A stretch of DNA of 64,000 bases from Methylobacter sp. BlB1 (GCF_015476545.1 NZ_JADMKV010000008.1:1-64000); one strand, 5' to 3'. Numbered from the stretch's first letter, positions 44,237 through 53,709 are shown. The notes: a model not told the origin generated them from the sequence alone. A program made the numbers and translations.

Positions 44237-47200
44237 ATGACTGAAAATTCCCGATTAGGTAGTAAAGAACAGATGCTGTATAACGATGAATTGTCGCAGG
44301 ACAGCTGCGGCGTGGGTTTTATTACTCACAAAAAGAGCGTACAAACTCATGATCTGCTGATTAAATCACACGAAGCGCTTTGCACTATTCCACATCGCGG
44401 CGGCATGAGTGCAGAAGGAATTGGCGATGGTGCTGGCGTTAACATTGATTTATCGCTTAAGTTCTTTCGCAAGATCACCGGCATCGAAAATCTGGAACTC
44501 GGTCAGTTTGGCGTAGCCAACTTCTTTTTTCCGGAAGATCATGATCACTATGACTCAGCGGCAAGAGAACTTGTTAACCGCCACTTCGAGGCATTTGATC
44601 TGCCAATTATTCAATGGCGAGACGTCCCGGTTGATAACGCCGTGCTCAATTCCGCTTCGGTCAAAGCACAGCTGCCTATCAAGCAGGTGATTTTCGACCG
44701 CCCGAAGCATTTAAAAACGGCTACGCATGATCAGTTTGAAAAGCATATTCAGGCCACCTTGCTGGCTATTGAAGTTGAAGGCTTCTCGCGCCCTGAATTG
44801 AACGGCTTTTATCCTTTATCCATGAGTTCGCGTACACAGGTTTACAAAGGCCGGCTCAACTCTTTTGAAGTCATTCCGTACTTTATAGATCTGCGCGACA
44901 AGGATCACGCGATCAACACACTGTTTTTCCATACCCGTTTTTCAACCAACACAGCTCCGGCCGCACTGATGGCTCAGCCATTCCGTTACATGGCCCATAA
45001 CGGCGAGCTGAACACCGACAAGAAAAACCGCTTGAGCGAAAACGCCATCGCGCGCCAGCACAACAAGCACATCGTGTTCCCGTGCGGCCAGTCAGACTCC
45101 GGCCGTCTGGACCAAACCCTGACGCGCCGCATCAACGAAGACAATCTCAATATCGTCACAGCAGTGCTGGCGATGATGCCGCCAGCCTGGGAAAACGATA
45201 CAACACTGTCGCCGCAAGTACGCGCCATGCTGGAATATTTCAGCTTGTACGAAGAAAAGAACGACGGTCCGGCGGCATTGATTTTCAGCGATGGCATACG
45301 TGTTGGCGCACGCCTGGACCGTCTCGGCCTGCGCCCCTTACGCTCGGTTGAAACTGAAAACTATCTGGCTGTCATGTCAGAAGCCGGGCAAATTGATTTC
45401 CCTCCGAAGGAAGTCTTAAAACGCGGACGCATTGAAGCCGGCGGCATGATCTGCTTCGACCACAGCACCGGCGAAGCTTACAACACCCACCAGATTATGG
45501 AGCGCCTGGCCCAGGAGCAAGACTACCAGGCGTTACTGGCGCAACGCTGCATCCATATGCCGGAACTGCCGAAAGTTGAGCTGTCCGAGATTAATGACGC
45601 GTATTCCTTCACGATAGACCAGCGGCACACCGCTTACTCGCTCAACCAGGAAAGCTTCAGATTCCTGCTTGACCCGATGCTGGCTACCGGCATGGAAAAA
45701 ATATCGGCCATGGGCTACGGTATCGCGCCTAACGCGCTGTCGGGCACGGAAGGGGGCATGTCGCGCTATTTCAGCCAGCGCTTCGCACAGGTCACCAATC
45801 CGCCGCTCGATTCGCTCAGAGAGAGCGACGGCATGACCTTGCGCGTGGCCTTGGGCGCCAAACCGACTTTTTCCGATGAGTACAGTAAACAGCTCGTTAT
45901 CGACTCGCCGATTCTGCTGCGCACTCAACTGGAACAGATCCGCAGACAAGCAGCGGTCAGCGTCGTCACGCTGGACATGCTGTATACGCCTGACTTCAAT
46001 GACGCGAAGTGCAACGAAGAGTCTTTGGAAGCGGCGTTACTAGCCGTCTGCGAGCAGGTTGAGAGTGCCGCACGAAAAAACACCGGCATCATCATCCTGA
46101 GCGACGCCAACATCGATAAAGACAAAGCCGCCATTCCGGCCCTGCTGATGATTGCGGCCGCCAACCAGCATCTGGTTAAACACGGCCTGCGCTTTAATTC
46201 ATCGTTGATCGCGGAAACCGGACAGGCAGCCAGCTCGCATGATATCGCCACGATCCTAGGCTTCGGCGCTTCGGCGGTCTGCCCTATCAGCGTGCATAAC
46301 CGCGTGCTCAGCCATTACGCAGCGGATGAGCGGCAAAAAGCGTTGTACAATTTCCAGAAAGCCGCTGAAAAATCGCTCATGAAAACCATGGGCAAATTTG
46401 GCCTATGCACCGTGGAAAGCTATATTGGCGGGGAATTCTTCGAATCCAACTATCTGGATACCAATGAGCCCAAGCTGCGCCCTTACTTCCCAAACATCCA
46501 TGCAGCAGTCGGAGGGGCGCGTTATGCCGATATCGCGGCCAGCGCGACAGAATGGCATCAAAAAGCACTGTCTGTGCACGAGGAAAAAGACATCCCATTC
46601 CTCGGACTATTCAAGGAGCGCCAGGACGGCGCCGGCCACAGTTTCGGCAATACCGCGGTCCGGGAATATATCAACATGACCGATGAGGAGATTCTGTATA
46701 TCCCTCAGGATAAATCGCCCGTCGCCAGCGACACGGCCTACGCCGATTTCGGCTATAACAAGCGTACCCCGGGGCAAATCGACGCCTTCGGCATCACGCC
46801 GGCTTATCGCAGCTTTACCAAAAACCTGTATCTTGAGCGCGAATCCAGGCCGGCCGCCTTGCGCGACATCATGGATTTTCCGGCTGACGTCAGCACGGCC
46901 GAAACCGTTGCCGATTTCAACCGCATTCTCGGCAGGCAGAGTGTGTACGGCAATATCAACTATTTGATCCGCGGTCTGAAGGTCGACCAAACTGACAACG
47001 CTTCTTTCAGCATCAGCTTCACTGAAAATTCATCCGAAGCGCGTTTGGAGCAACTGTCGCAGCACTTTAAAAAACGCTTCGCCGATACTGAATTCAGTGC
47101 GACAGCCATAGGCAGTACGCTAAATATCAAAGTAGCCGACACTGATAGCCTTCTGACTAACTATTTATCGTCCATCCAGAGCGCGCGCGATCCGATTACC

Positions 47201-49720
47201 TTGACCGATGTACAACCGGCTCATGAAATCACCGCAACCTTGGCCTCCGGCGCGATGAGTCACGGCGCTTTGCTGGCAGAAGCACACGAAGCGGTCGCCC
47301 AGGGCACGAACATTGTCGGTGCACTCAGCAACTCCGGCGAAGGCGGCGAGCATTCCAGCCGTTTCAACACGCTGCGTTCGAGCAAAATCAAACAATTCGC
47401 GTCAGGCCGTTTTGGCGTCTGGGCCGGCTATCTGGCCGACCCCAATATCCAGGAGATTGAAATCAAGATCGGCCAGGGCGCAAAACCGGGCGAAGGCGGT
47501 CAGCTGCCTGCGCCCAAAGTCTCGGTCGAAATTGCCGCTCTGCGCGGCGGCACGCCCAAAGTGGAACTGGTCAGCCCGCCGCCTCATCACGATACCTACT
47601 CTATCGAAGATTTGGGGCAATTGATTCATGACGCCAAAGCTGCGCGCGTAAAAGTCGGCGTCAAGCTGGTGTCATCAGAAGGCATCGGCACAATTGCCGT
47701 CGGCGTCGCCAAAGCCGGAGCCGACGTGATCAACGTAGCCGGCAATACCGGCGGTACCGGCGCGGCAGCCGTAACCAGCCTGAAAAACACCGGCCGCTCG
47801 CCTGAAATCGGTATCGCCGAAGTGCATCAGGCACTGGCCGTCAACGGTCTGCGCGACAAAGTCGTATTACGTTGCAGCGCCGCCCATCAAAGCGGATTGG
47901 ACGTCGTTAAATCGGCCATTTTAGGCGCCGACTCCTTTGAATTCGGTACCACGGCATTAATGATGCTGCGCTGCGTCATGGCCAAGAACTGTAACATCAA
48001 ATGCCCGGCCGGCCTGACCACCGAGCATGAAGAGTTCAAAGGCGATGCGCGCGTACTGGCCCAATACTTCATGAATCTGGCTCACGAAGTCAGGGAAATA
48101 CTGGCCGTATTAGGTTATCGAAGCCTGCGCGAACTGCGCGGCAAAACCGAGCTATTGCACCTGATCAATCACGAAGCCATGATCGGCCAGCTGGATCTGA
48201 CCCGCCTGCTTGCGCAAGCGAACGAGGTAAAAATTGAAAATCCGATCTACCTGGAAGCGGACTTCAGCGTTGATGACGCCATTATCAAACGGTTTAAAAC
48301 CGACATTATTGACGGCAATAAACAGCAACTCATTATCGAAGGCGCTGATTTCAAACTGAACAACCGCAACAAAACGGTGGGCGGACAGGCAGCGATCGAC
48401 ATCGAGCGCATGCTGACCTATGAACTCAGCGATGAGCAGGTTTCCCGCTCCAAGATCATTTACACCAACCAGCACGGCCGCCGCTATTTGGCGCCGGACA
48501 GCGTGATCATCCGCACGCACGGCTCAGCCGGGCAAAGTTATGCCGCCTTCATGAATGACGGCATGCGCATGGAGCACACCGGCACCTGCAACGATGGCGT
48601 CGGCAAATCGGCTTGTGGCGGCATACTGGTCGTCGAATCGCCAGGCGGCGGCATTAAAACACCGGGCAATAACGTGCTGATCGGCAACTTTGCCCTGTTT
48701 GGCGCCAGCGGCGGCAAGGCCTTTGTCAACGGCGAAGCCGGCGACCGGTTTGCGGTCCGAAACTCGGGCGCCATGGCGGTCGTCGAAGGTGTGGGCGATT
48801 TCGCCTGCGAATACATGATCAACGGCGCCGTGTTGAATATAGGCGGGTTCGGCAAAGGTTTCTGCAACGGCATGTCCGGCGGCAATGCCTATCAGTATGA
48901 TCCGGAAGATCGGCTGGAAAGCTTGTACGACAGCTCGTCCGTGGAGCTGCACCGCCTGACCGAGGATACCGATACGGCCCGAGCTCATGAACAGTTCATT
49001 CTGTCTATGCTCGAGCAGCATGCCAGCTATGCCAACTCAAGCAGGGCCAGATGGTTGCTCGATAACTGGGCTACCGAACGCGCGCATTTCAAATTTACGC
49101 TGCCGTTATGGCTCTATAAAACCCAGACAGCCAAATACTTGCAGCAATCGCTGGATCGCAAGGAAATGATCGAGGAATTGTCGCTGGCACTGGCGGCTGA
49201 ACAGGTTGAGCAGGTCAGACGGGCGTACCAGACAACACAACCGTTGTTTGGCGGCGCGATTCCGGATTACGGCACAACCGATACAGCATTGATGTTCAAG
49301 CTGGTCAACAGTTTCTCCGTGTTTGAGAAAGCCCGGTCTTACGCCCGCGACATGCTGAAGCATCTGCCTGAAGCGTTGCAGACTCAAAGCCAGATAGAGC
49401 AGGCTGCGCGCAAACTGATCATGGAGCGTCCTCGCAAACTGCAGGAAGCATTGGTCAAGAACACTCGCGAAGCTTACAGCAATTACAGTGATGACCAACT
49501 TGCCTGCCTGCTGGCAGCCAAACGTCTGAATGATTACAAGAAGACACTAATCCTGCGTGATGTACAGAGTATTTATTCGATAGGCTCCACTGCCTGGATT
49601 ATTGAACAGGACAGAATCAACAGAGAGACGTTGGCCGGCATTCCTTGTATCGAAGAATATCTGGCCGGACTCGTCGGATTAAGCATCGTCCAGGACATGA
49701 TGAGCGCACAACCCGCTTAA
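44237..49720 (+). CDS. Long, divergent glutamate synthase (GltB-like) protein
   Basis: This 1827-residue protein has the domain order of GltB, which is normally about 1500 residues. A class II amidotransferase domain (1 to about 420) has candidate nucleophile Cys24 in QDSCGVGFI, IPHRGG and NGEL. A central domain follows (about 560-800). The FMN synthase domain (about 990-1265) has SNSGEGGEHSSRF, ASGRFGVW, QGAKPGEGGQLPAPKV, SPPPHHDTYSIEDL and GNTGGTGAA. Cys1246, Cys1252 and Cys1256 may hold an Fe-S cluster, spaced x5-x3 instead of the usual x5-x4. A GXGXG beta-helix (about 1365-1555) precedes a roughly 270-residue helical extension absent from standard GltB. The next gene encodes a CysJ-like reductase; no gltD is present. 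Glutamate synthase activity is likely but unproven. Confidence 0.85.
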   Translation: MTENSRLGSKEQMLYNDELSQDSCGVGFITHKKSVQTHDLLIKSHEALCTIPHRGGMSAEGIGDGAGVNIDLSLKFFRKITGIENLELGQFGVANFFFPEDHDHYDSAARELVNRHFEAFDLPIIQWRDVPVDNAVLNSASVKAQLPIKQVIFDRPKHLKTATHDQFEKHIQATLLAIEVEGFSRPELNGFYPLSMSSRTQVYKGRLNSFEVIPYFIDLRDKDHAINTLFFHTRFSTNTAPAALMAQPFRYMAHNGELNTDKKNRLSENAIARQHNKHIVFPCGQSDSGRLDQTLTRRINEDNLNIVTAVLAMMPPAWENDTTLSPQVRAMLEYFSLYEEKNDGPAALIFSDGIRVGARLDRLGLRPLRSVETENYLAVMSEAGQIDFPPKEVLKRGRIEAGGMICFDHSTGEAYNTHQIMERLAQEQDYQALLAQRCIHMPELPKVELSEINDAYSFTIDQRHTAYSLNQESFRFLLDPMLATGMEKISAMGYGIAPNALSGTEGGMSRYFSQRFAQVTNPPLDSLRESDGMTLRVALGAKPTFSDEYSKQLVIDSPILLRTQLEQIRRQAAVSVVTLDMLYTPDFNDAKCNEESLEAALLAVCEQVESAARKNTGIIILSDANIDKDKAAIPALLMIAAANQHLVKHGLRFNSSLIAETGQAASSHDIATILGFGASAVCPISVHNRVLSHYAADERQKALYNFQKAAEKSLMKTMGKFGLCTVESYIGGEFFESNYLDTNEPKLRPYFPNIHAAVGGARYADIAASATEWHQKALSVHEEKDIPFLGLFKERQDGAGHSFGNTAVREYINMTDEEILYIPQDKSPVASDTAYADFGYNKRTPGQIDAFGITPAYRSFTKNLYLERESRPAALRDIMDFPADVSTAETVADFNRILGRQSVYGNINYLIRGLKVDQTDNASFSISFTENSSEARLEQLSQHFKKRFADTEFSATAIGSTLNIKVADTDSLLTNYLSSIQSARDPITLTDVQPAHEITATLASGAMSHGALLAEAHEAVAQGTNIVGALSNSGEGGEHSSRFNTLRSSKIKQFASGRFGVWAGYLADPNIQEIEIKIGQGAKPGEGGQLPAPKVSVEIAALRGGTPKVELVSPPPHHDTYSIEDLGQLIHDAKAARVKVGVKLVSSEGIGTIAVGVAKAGADVINVAGNTGGTGAAAVTSLKNTGRSPEIGIAEVHQALAVNGLRDKVVLRCSAAHQSGLDVVKSAILGADSFEFGTTALMMLRCVMAKNCNIKCPAGLTTEHEEFKGDARVLAQYFMNLAHEVREILAVLGYRSLRELRGKTELLHLINHEAMIGQLDLTRLLAQANEVKIENPIYLEADFSVDDAIIKRFKTDIIDGNKQQLIIEGADFKLNNRNKTVGGQAAIDIERMLTYELSDEQVSRSKIIYTNQHGRRYLAPDSVIIRTHGSAGQSYAAFMNDGMRMEHTGTCNDGVGKSACGGILVVESPGGGIKTPGNNVLIGNFALFGASGGKAFVNGEAGDRFAVRNSGAMAVVEGVGDFACEYMINGAVLNIGGFGKGFCNGMSGGNAYQYDPEDRLESLYDSSSVELHRLTEDTDTARAHEQFILSMLEQHASYANSSRARWLLDNWATERAHFKFTLPLWLYKTQTAKYLQQSLDRKEMIEELSLALAAEQVEQVRRAYQTTQPLFGGAIPDYGTTDTALMFKLVNSFSVFEKARSYARDMLKHLPEALQTQSQIEQAARKLIMERPRKLQEALVKNTREAYSNYSDDQLACLLAAKRLNDYKKTLILRDVQSIYSIGSTAWIIEQDRINRETLAGIPCIEEYLAGLVGLSIVQDMMSAQPA

Positions 49721-49740
49721 ATCCATTCTTTTTACAACAC

Positions 49741-49771
49741 ATCGGCCTCCCCTCTAAAAAGGGAGGCCGAT
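49741..49771 (+). other. Perfect hairpin between the GltB-like and diflavin reductase genes
   Basis: An 11-bp stem ATCGGCCTCCC/GGGAGGCCGAT with a 9-base A-rich loop starts 20 bp after the GltB-like stop. It is not followed by a T tract, so it is more likely a stability, processing or attenuation hairpin than a full terminator. Confidence 0.6.
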
Positions 49772-49800
49772 CTACAGACAGTGATTTGTTAGTAACTCAA

Positions 49801-51546
49801 ATGAAAACACCTCATATCCCACTCGACGCTCCCTACAGCGATAGTCAGCGCGCATGGCTTAGCGGCTTTTTTGCCGGCATGCATACACACATGATCCAAA
49901 GCGCCGGCACTGCTAACCAAGCCGATGCCCGCATCATCAACATTTTGTACGGCAGCCAGACCGGCAATGCCGAATTGATCGCGCATGATGCCGCCAATGT
50001 TGCGAAAACACATGGCTTGAAACCTCTGATAAAAAGCATGGATGAGATTGAAATAGATCAGCTCGCTTCCATGGAATACCTGCTGATCGTGACCAGCACC
50101 TACGGCGAAGGCGAAATGCCCGACAACGCCCAAATGCTGTGGCAGGCTGTTTCCAGCGATTCAGCGCCGGCTCTTAATAACATGAAATTTTCAGTGCTGG
50201 CGCTGGGCGACACCAGCTATGACTTATTCTGTAAAGCGGGCATAGACTGGGATAGAAGATTGGCCGAACTGGGCGCAACGCGCATTTATGACCGCACTGA
50301 CTGTGACGTCGATTTTGAAGAACCGGCATCGAACTGGATCAGCGCCGTTATTCCACACATGGCTGAAGGAGCAGCATCGCCTACGGTGATTGTCGATGTC
50401 GAAGCAGCTCATGCAGAAAAGCCTCAATACAACCGAAAAAATCCGTTCCCGGCCAGAATGCTTGTTAACCGGCTTCTGACGGCCGAGTCGTCATCAAAAG
50501 AAACACGGCATTACGAGATTTCCATTATCGGTTCCGGGTTAAGCTATGAAGCCGGCGATGCCTTATGCGTGGCACCGACCAACTGCCCCAAACTGGTCGC
50601 CGACATCCTTACTGCGCTCGGCTGCAAGGGTGATGAAGACGAACCGGTCAACGGTGAATCCATCGCTTTGCATGAAGCATTACGCACGCAATTCGAAATC
50701 AAACTGCCCAGCAAGGAATTCATTGAAGAGATTGCCAGCCGTTCAGGCGATCAGGAACTCAACGGCATTCTGGAATCGGGCGACAAGGACAAACTGGCCG
50801 ATTATTTATGGGGCCGTGACATACTGGACCTGCTGTTGCAATTCCCGCAAGTGGAATTCTCGGCCGCCGAATTCATAAGTCTGCTGAAACCGTTGCAGCA
50901 TCGCGCCTACTCGATCTCCTCCAGCGGCAAAATGCATCCTGACACCGTGCATTTGACTGTGGCCAGCGTGCGCTATGAAAGTTATGACCGCCAGCATAAA
51001 GGCGTCTGCTCAACTTTTCTGGCTGATCTGGTCGATGACGAAACCGAAGTGCGAGTCTTCTTTACCCCTAACAAGATCTTTAGAGTGCCTGACGACAACA
51101 GTCTGCCGATGATCATGGTCGGCCCCGGCACCGGCATCGCGCCATTCCGAGCCTTCCTGCAGGAACGCGAGTACAGAAATGCGCCCGGCAAAAACTGGCT
51201 GTTCTTCGGCGATCGCAATTCCGCAACCGATTTTATCTACCGTGAAGAGCTGGAAGCCATGCAGCAAAAAGGCTTGCTGACCCGATTGGATCTGGCATTC
51301 TCCAGAGATCAAAAAGAAAAGGTTTATGTGCAGGACCGCATGCGTGAAAACGGCGCCGAGTTGTTTGCCTGGCTGGAACAGGGTGGTTATTTCTTCGTTT
51401 GCGGCGATGCCTACCACATGGCCAAGGATGTCGATAAAGCACTGCATGATGTGATTGCCGAACATGGGAAAATGTCGGAACAGCAGGCCATCGATTATGT
51501 CAATCAACTGAAAAAAGACAAACGTTACGTCAGAGACGTTTATTAA
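49801..51546 (+). CDS. NADPH-dependent diflavin reductase (CysJ-like)
   Basis: This 581-residue protein moves electrons from NADPH through FAD and FMN to a partner. The N-terminus has QRAWLSGFFAGM as in CysJ. The flavodoxin domain (about 45-190) has LYGSQTGNAE, TSTYGEGEMPD and LALGDTSYD. The FAD domain has RAYSISSS and GVCSTFLADL, and the NADPH domain MVGPGTGIAPFRAFLQ, FFGDRN and YFFVCGDAYHMAKDV. It ends KRYVRDVY, as in E. coli CysJ. The hemoprotein partner CysI is not nearby; the gene directly upstream is the GltB-like one, 80 bp away. Either it serves sulfite reductase encoded elsewhere or it feeds the GltB-like protein. ATG 49801 has a weak ribosome site; a longer frame is just overlap with the upstream gene. 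Confidence 0.9.
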   Translation: MKTPHIPLDAPYSDSQRAWLSGFFAGMHTHMIQSAGTANQADARIINILYGSQTGNAELIAHDAANVAKTHGLKPLIKSMDEIEIDQLASMEYLLIVTSTYGEGEMPDNAQMLWQAVSSDSAPALNNMKFSVLALGDTSYDLFCKAGIDWDRRLAELGATRIYDRTDCDVDFEEPASNWISAVIPHMAEGAASPTVIVDVEAAHAEKPQYNRKNPFPARMLVNRLLTAESSSKETRHYEISIIGSGLSYEAGDALCVAPTNCPKLVADILTALGCKGDEDEPVNGESIALHEALRTQFEIKLPSKEFIEEIASRSGDQELNGILESGDKDKLADYLWGRDILDLLLQFPQVEFSAAEFISLLKPLQHRAYSISSSGKMHPDTVHLTVASVRYESYDRQHKGVCSTFLADLVDDETEVRVFFTPNKIFRVPDDNSLPMIMVGPGTGIAPFRAFLQEREYRNAPGKNWLFFGDRNSATDFIYREELEAMQQKGLLTRLDLAFSRDQKEKVYVQDRMRENGAELFAWLEQGGYFFVCGDAYHMAKDVDKALHDVIAEHGKMSEQQAIDYVNQLKKDKRYVRDVY

Positions 51547-51565
51547 CTCTTATTGGAAAAGACAT

Positions 51566-51593
51566 CCAGGAGTGACCAACCAGTCGCTCCTGG
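51566..51593. terminator. Hairpin between convergent diflavin reductase and zapE genes
   Basis: An 11-bp stem (CCAGGAGTGAC with GTCGCTCCTGG, one G-T pair) and a 6-base loop lie between two converging genes. A T tract is missing, so termination efficiency is uncertain. Confidence 0.5.
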
Positions 51594-51622
51594 CATCCGT
51601 ACTTCCGTTCTGAATACCAGCC

Positions 51623-52783
51623 TTAGGCAGACATCCGCCCTTCGCTCAGATACCTTTCCGTTTGCATCTCGACCAGCCTTGATTGGGTTCGCTTGAATTC
51701 AAAAGCCCCGTGATCTGTACAAAGCTGATCAACAGACGCCGCGGCAGTACAGATCAGTTTCACGTTATGTTCGTAGAGTACATCGATCAGGATCACGAAG
51801 CGTTTCGCTTCGTCCTTGTTTTCCAAGGAAAATCTGGGGATATCCGAAATCAGCAAGGTATTGAATTCCCGGGCAATCGCCAGATAATCGGCTGCGCCTA
51901 GCGGTCTGCTGCAAAGCTCTCTGAACGAGGCAAACAGAATATCGCCATGCGCCGCCGCAAAATGAACCTTTCGGCCCTGCACTTGCAAAACTAAGGGTTC
52001 CGTTGCAGCGCTATTGGTCAGGTGGTTGTAGCTTTGCCGCAGAAACGCATTTCCTGACTCGCCAAGCGAGGCATGGAAAGTCGTCGATAACGCCTTGAGG
52101 TGCGTCAAACGGTAATCTTCTTTAGCTACCAGCTCCAGAATTTCAGCGGATTGCTTAAGCAAGGCAATAAACGGCAGGAACAGCTCCCGTTGCAGGCCGT
52201 CTTTATAAAGCGCATCGGGATGGTAATTGGATGTAGCGACCATAATGACGCCTTTTTTAAACAACTGTTTAAATAAGCGCGCCAGCATCATGGCATCGGC
52301 GATATCATTGACAGTAAACTCATCGAAACATAACAGCAGCGTAGATTTTCGAATATGTCTGGCCAATGCGGGAATCGGATCGCCATCGTGGGATTGCCGC
52401 CATTGATGGATAAGATGGTGAACTTCCTGCATAAAGGCATGAAAGTGAACACGCCGCTTCTGTTTGATCGGACAGGCTTGAAAAAAGAAATCCATCAGCA
52501 TGGATTTACCCCTGCCGACGTCGCCGAATATGTAAAGGCTCTTGCCTTGCTCAGGCTTGGCTGAAAGCAGTTTCCCCAGCGTCAGTTTGCTGTCGTAATC
52601 GGCTTTTTCCAAGAGGGTGTCCAGCAACTGCTGCAAATGGCCCAAGACTTCCACTTGAGCATCATCATTCTGGATATGACGTTTAACAACCAGTTCCTGG
52701 TAATGTTTTTCCAGAATCCCATTATCCGAGGCGGCATAATGGGGCGCTAAACAGTCATATTGTCGCAATAAAGGTTTGAACAT
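51623..52783 (-). CDS. zapE: Cell division protein ZapE (AFG1-like ATPase)
   Basis: ZapE is a cytoplasmic ATPase that associates with the Z-ring and is homologous to mitochondrial Afg1. The protein (386 residues from ATG 52783) has Walker A FGDVGRGKSMLMD, VHFHAFMQEVH, Walker B LLLCFDEFTVNDIADAM and the sensor region VATSNYHPDALYKDGLQR. A longer frame starts at 52846 but would overlap the small gene upstream, whose stop is at 52807, so I prefer the shorter one. It is the last gene of a minus-strand series. Confidence 0.94.
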   Translation of the reverse strand: MFKPLLRQYDCLAPHYAASDNGILEKHYQELVVKRHIQNDDAQVEVLGHLQQLLDTLLEKADYDSKLTLGKLLSAKPEQGKSLYIFGDVGRGKSMLMDFFFQACPIKQKRRVHFHAFMQEVHHLIHQWRQSHDGDPIPALARHIRKSTLLLCFDEFTVNDIADAMMLARLFKQLFKKGVIMVATSNYHPDALYKDGLQRELFLPFIALLKQSAEILELVAKEDYRLTHLKALSTTFHASLGESGNAFLRQSYNHLTNSAATEPLVLQVQGRKVHFAAAHGDILFASFRELCSRPLGAADYLAIAREFNTLLISDIPRFSLENKDEAKRFVILIDVLYEHNVKLICTAAASVDQLCTDHGAFEFKRTQSRLVEMQTERYLSEGRMSA

Positions 52784-52806
52784 GAAAAGGTTAGTCGTAG
52801 GAGAAC

Positions 52807-52992
52807 TCAAAGCGCTTCGGACTTGATTTTTGCGCACCGCTTGCATCGGTAAACAGTGACCAGCTTTCCCTGCTTGACATCAAACTGTTTTTCATTGATT
52901 ACTTCCCATTTATGAAAGCCGCTGCGGCATAAGGTGTTGCCTTTATGCAGTAGCGATACTTTCGGCCGTTTAAACTGAACAACATCACCCAT
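52807..52992 (-). CDS. Small zinc-ribbon-like protein
   Basis: This is a 61-residue basic protein with a cysteine and a histidine in TLCRSGFHKWEV and a C-terminal CxxC in YRCKRCAKIKSEAL, spaced as in a small zinc-binding module. No function is known to me. It sits between a TetR regulator and zapE, 23 bp from the zapE start, and is likely co-transcribed with it. Its short length lowers confidence, but the coding frame and Cys pattern look genuine. Confidence 0.65.
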   Translation of the reverse strand: MGDVVQFKRPKVSLLHKGNTLCRSGFHKWEVINEKQFDVKQGKLVTVYRCKRCAKIKSEAL

Positions 52993-53023
52993 CTTTATGC
53001 TGAAAAGAGTAACAGAATCCGGC

Positions 53024-53629
53024 TCATTTCTTGGCGATCGCGTTCCAGGCCGCCAGCCATGTCTGCGATTGGTAGACTTCGGGTTTCTTGTCCAGGGCGC
53101 CGGTCAACAGCAGACGCAAAGTCTGGTTGATGATGCCGAAAAAAAATGCATACCCGAGAACTGGATCCATATTACGTATTTCCCCAGCCTTGATACCGGC
53201 CTGGATGATCTTGATAATCTTTGAGAAAGGTGCCGTTTCCAGCAAGGGCTTTTCTTCCGGCAAGAACTCATGGATTTTCAAAACCAGCAAGAATTGCACC
53301 ACATCGGGCGCTTCAGTAGTCAGCCTGAACATTAAATCAACAATTTCGCGCAATTGCTCCGATGATTTTTTATTTCTGCGCCGGATATCGTCGATGGATA
53401 TGTTCAAGCTATCGAAGATATTGGCATACAACGCCGAGGCAATCGTCTGTTTGTTTTTAAAATGCTGATAAATGCCGCTTGTGGTTTTTATTCCCGCCGC
53501 ATCTTTAATGTCTGTCAACGAAGTATTGAAATAACCTTTTTCGGCAAATAGTTTCAAAGCCGCCAGTAATATTTCATCCTGTGTTTCAGATTTTAGCTGT
53601 ATGTTTTCTTTTTCTTTTTCCTTATCCAT
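53024..53629 (-). CDS. TetR-family transcriptional regulator
   Basis: This is a 201-residue regulator. The N-terminal helix-turn-helix (about 17-65) reads ETQDEILLAALKLFAEKGYF, TSLTDIKDAAGI and SGIYQHFKNKQTI, a clear TetR DNA-binding domain preceded by a charged leader MDKEKEKEN. The C-terminal ligand domain is helical with no family hallmark, so the inducer and target are unknown. It lies between pgsA and the zinc-ribbon gene, all on the minus strand; its target could be local. Confidence 0.9.
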   Translation of the reverse strand: MDKEKEKENIQLKSETQDEILLAALKLFAEKGYFNTSLTDIKDAAGIKTTSGIYQHFKNKQTIASALYANIFDSLNISIDDIRRRNKKSSEQLREIVDLMFRLTTEAPDVVQFLLVLKIHEFLPEEKPLLETAPFSKIIKIIQAGIKAGEIRNMDPVLGYAFFFGIINQTLRLLLTGALDKKPEVYQSQTWLAAWNAIAKK

Positions 53630-53709
53630 TTTCTTCTTTCACAGCGAATTCAATGTGCTGTATCTCATATGTTAAATAATCCAAGGATTTACCCGGACTC
53701 GCAGCATAG

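Noticed and set aside
49645-49800. N-terminal extension of the diflavin reductase
   Set aside because: It overlaps the end of the GltB-like gene in another frame and includes the hairpin; the CysJ-like protein starts at 49801.
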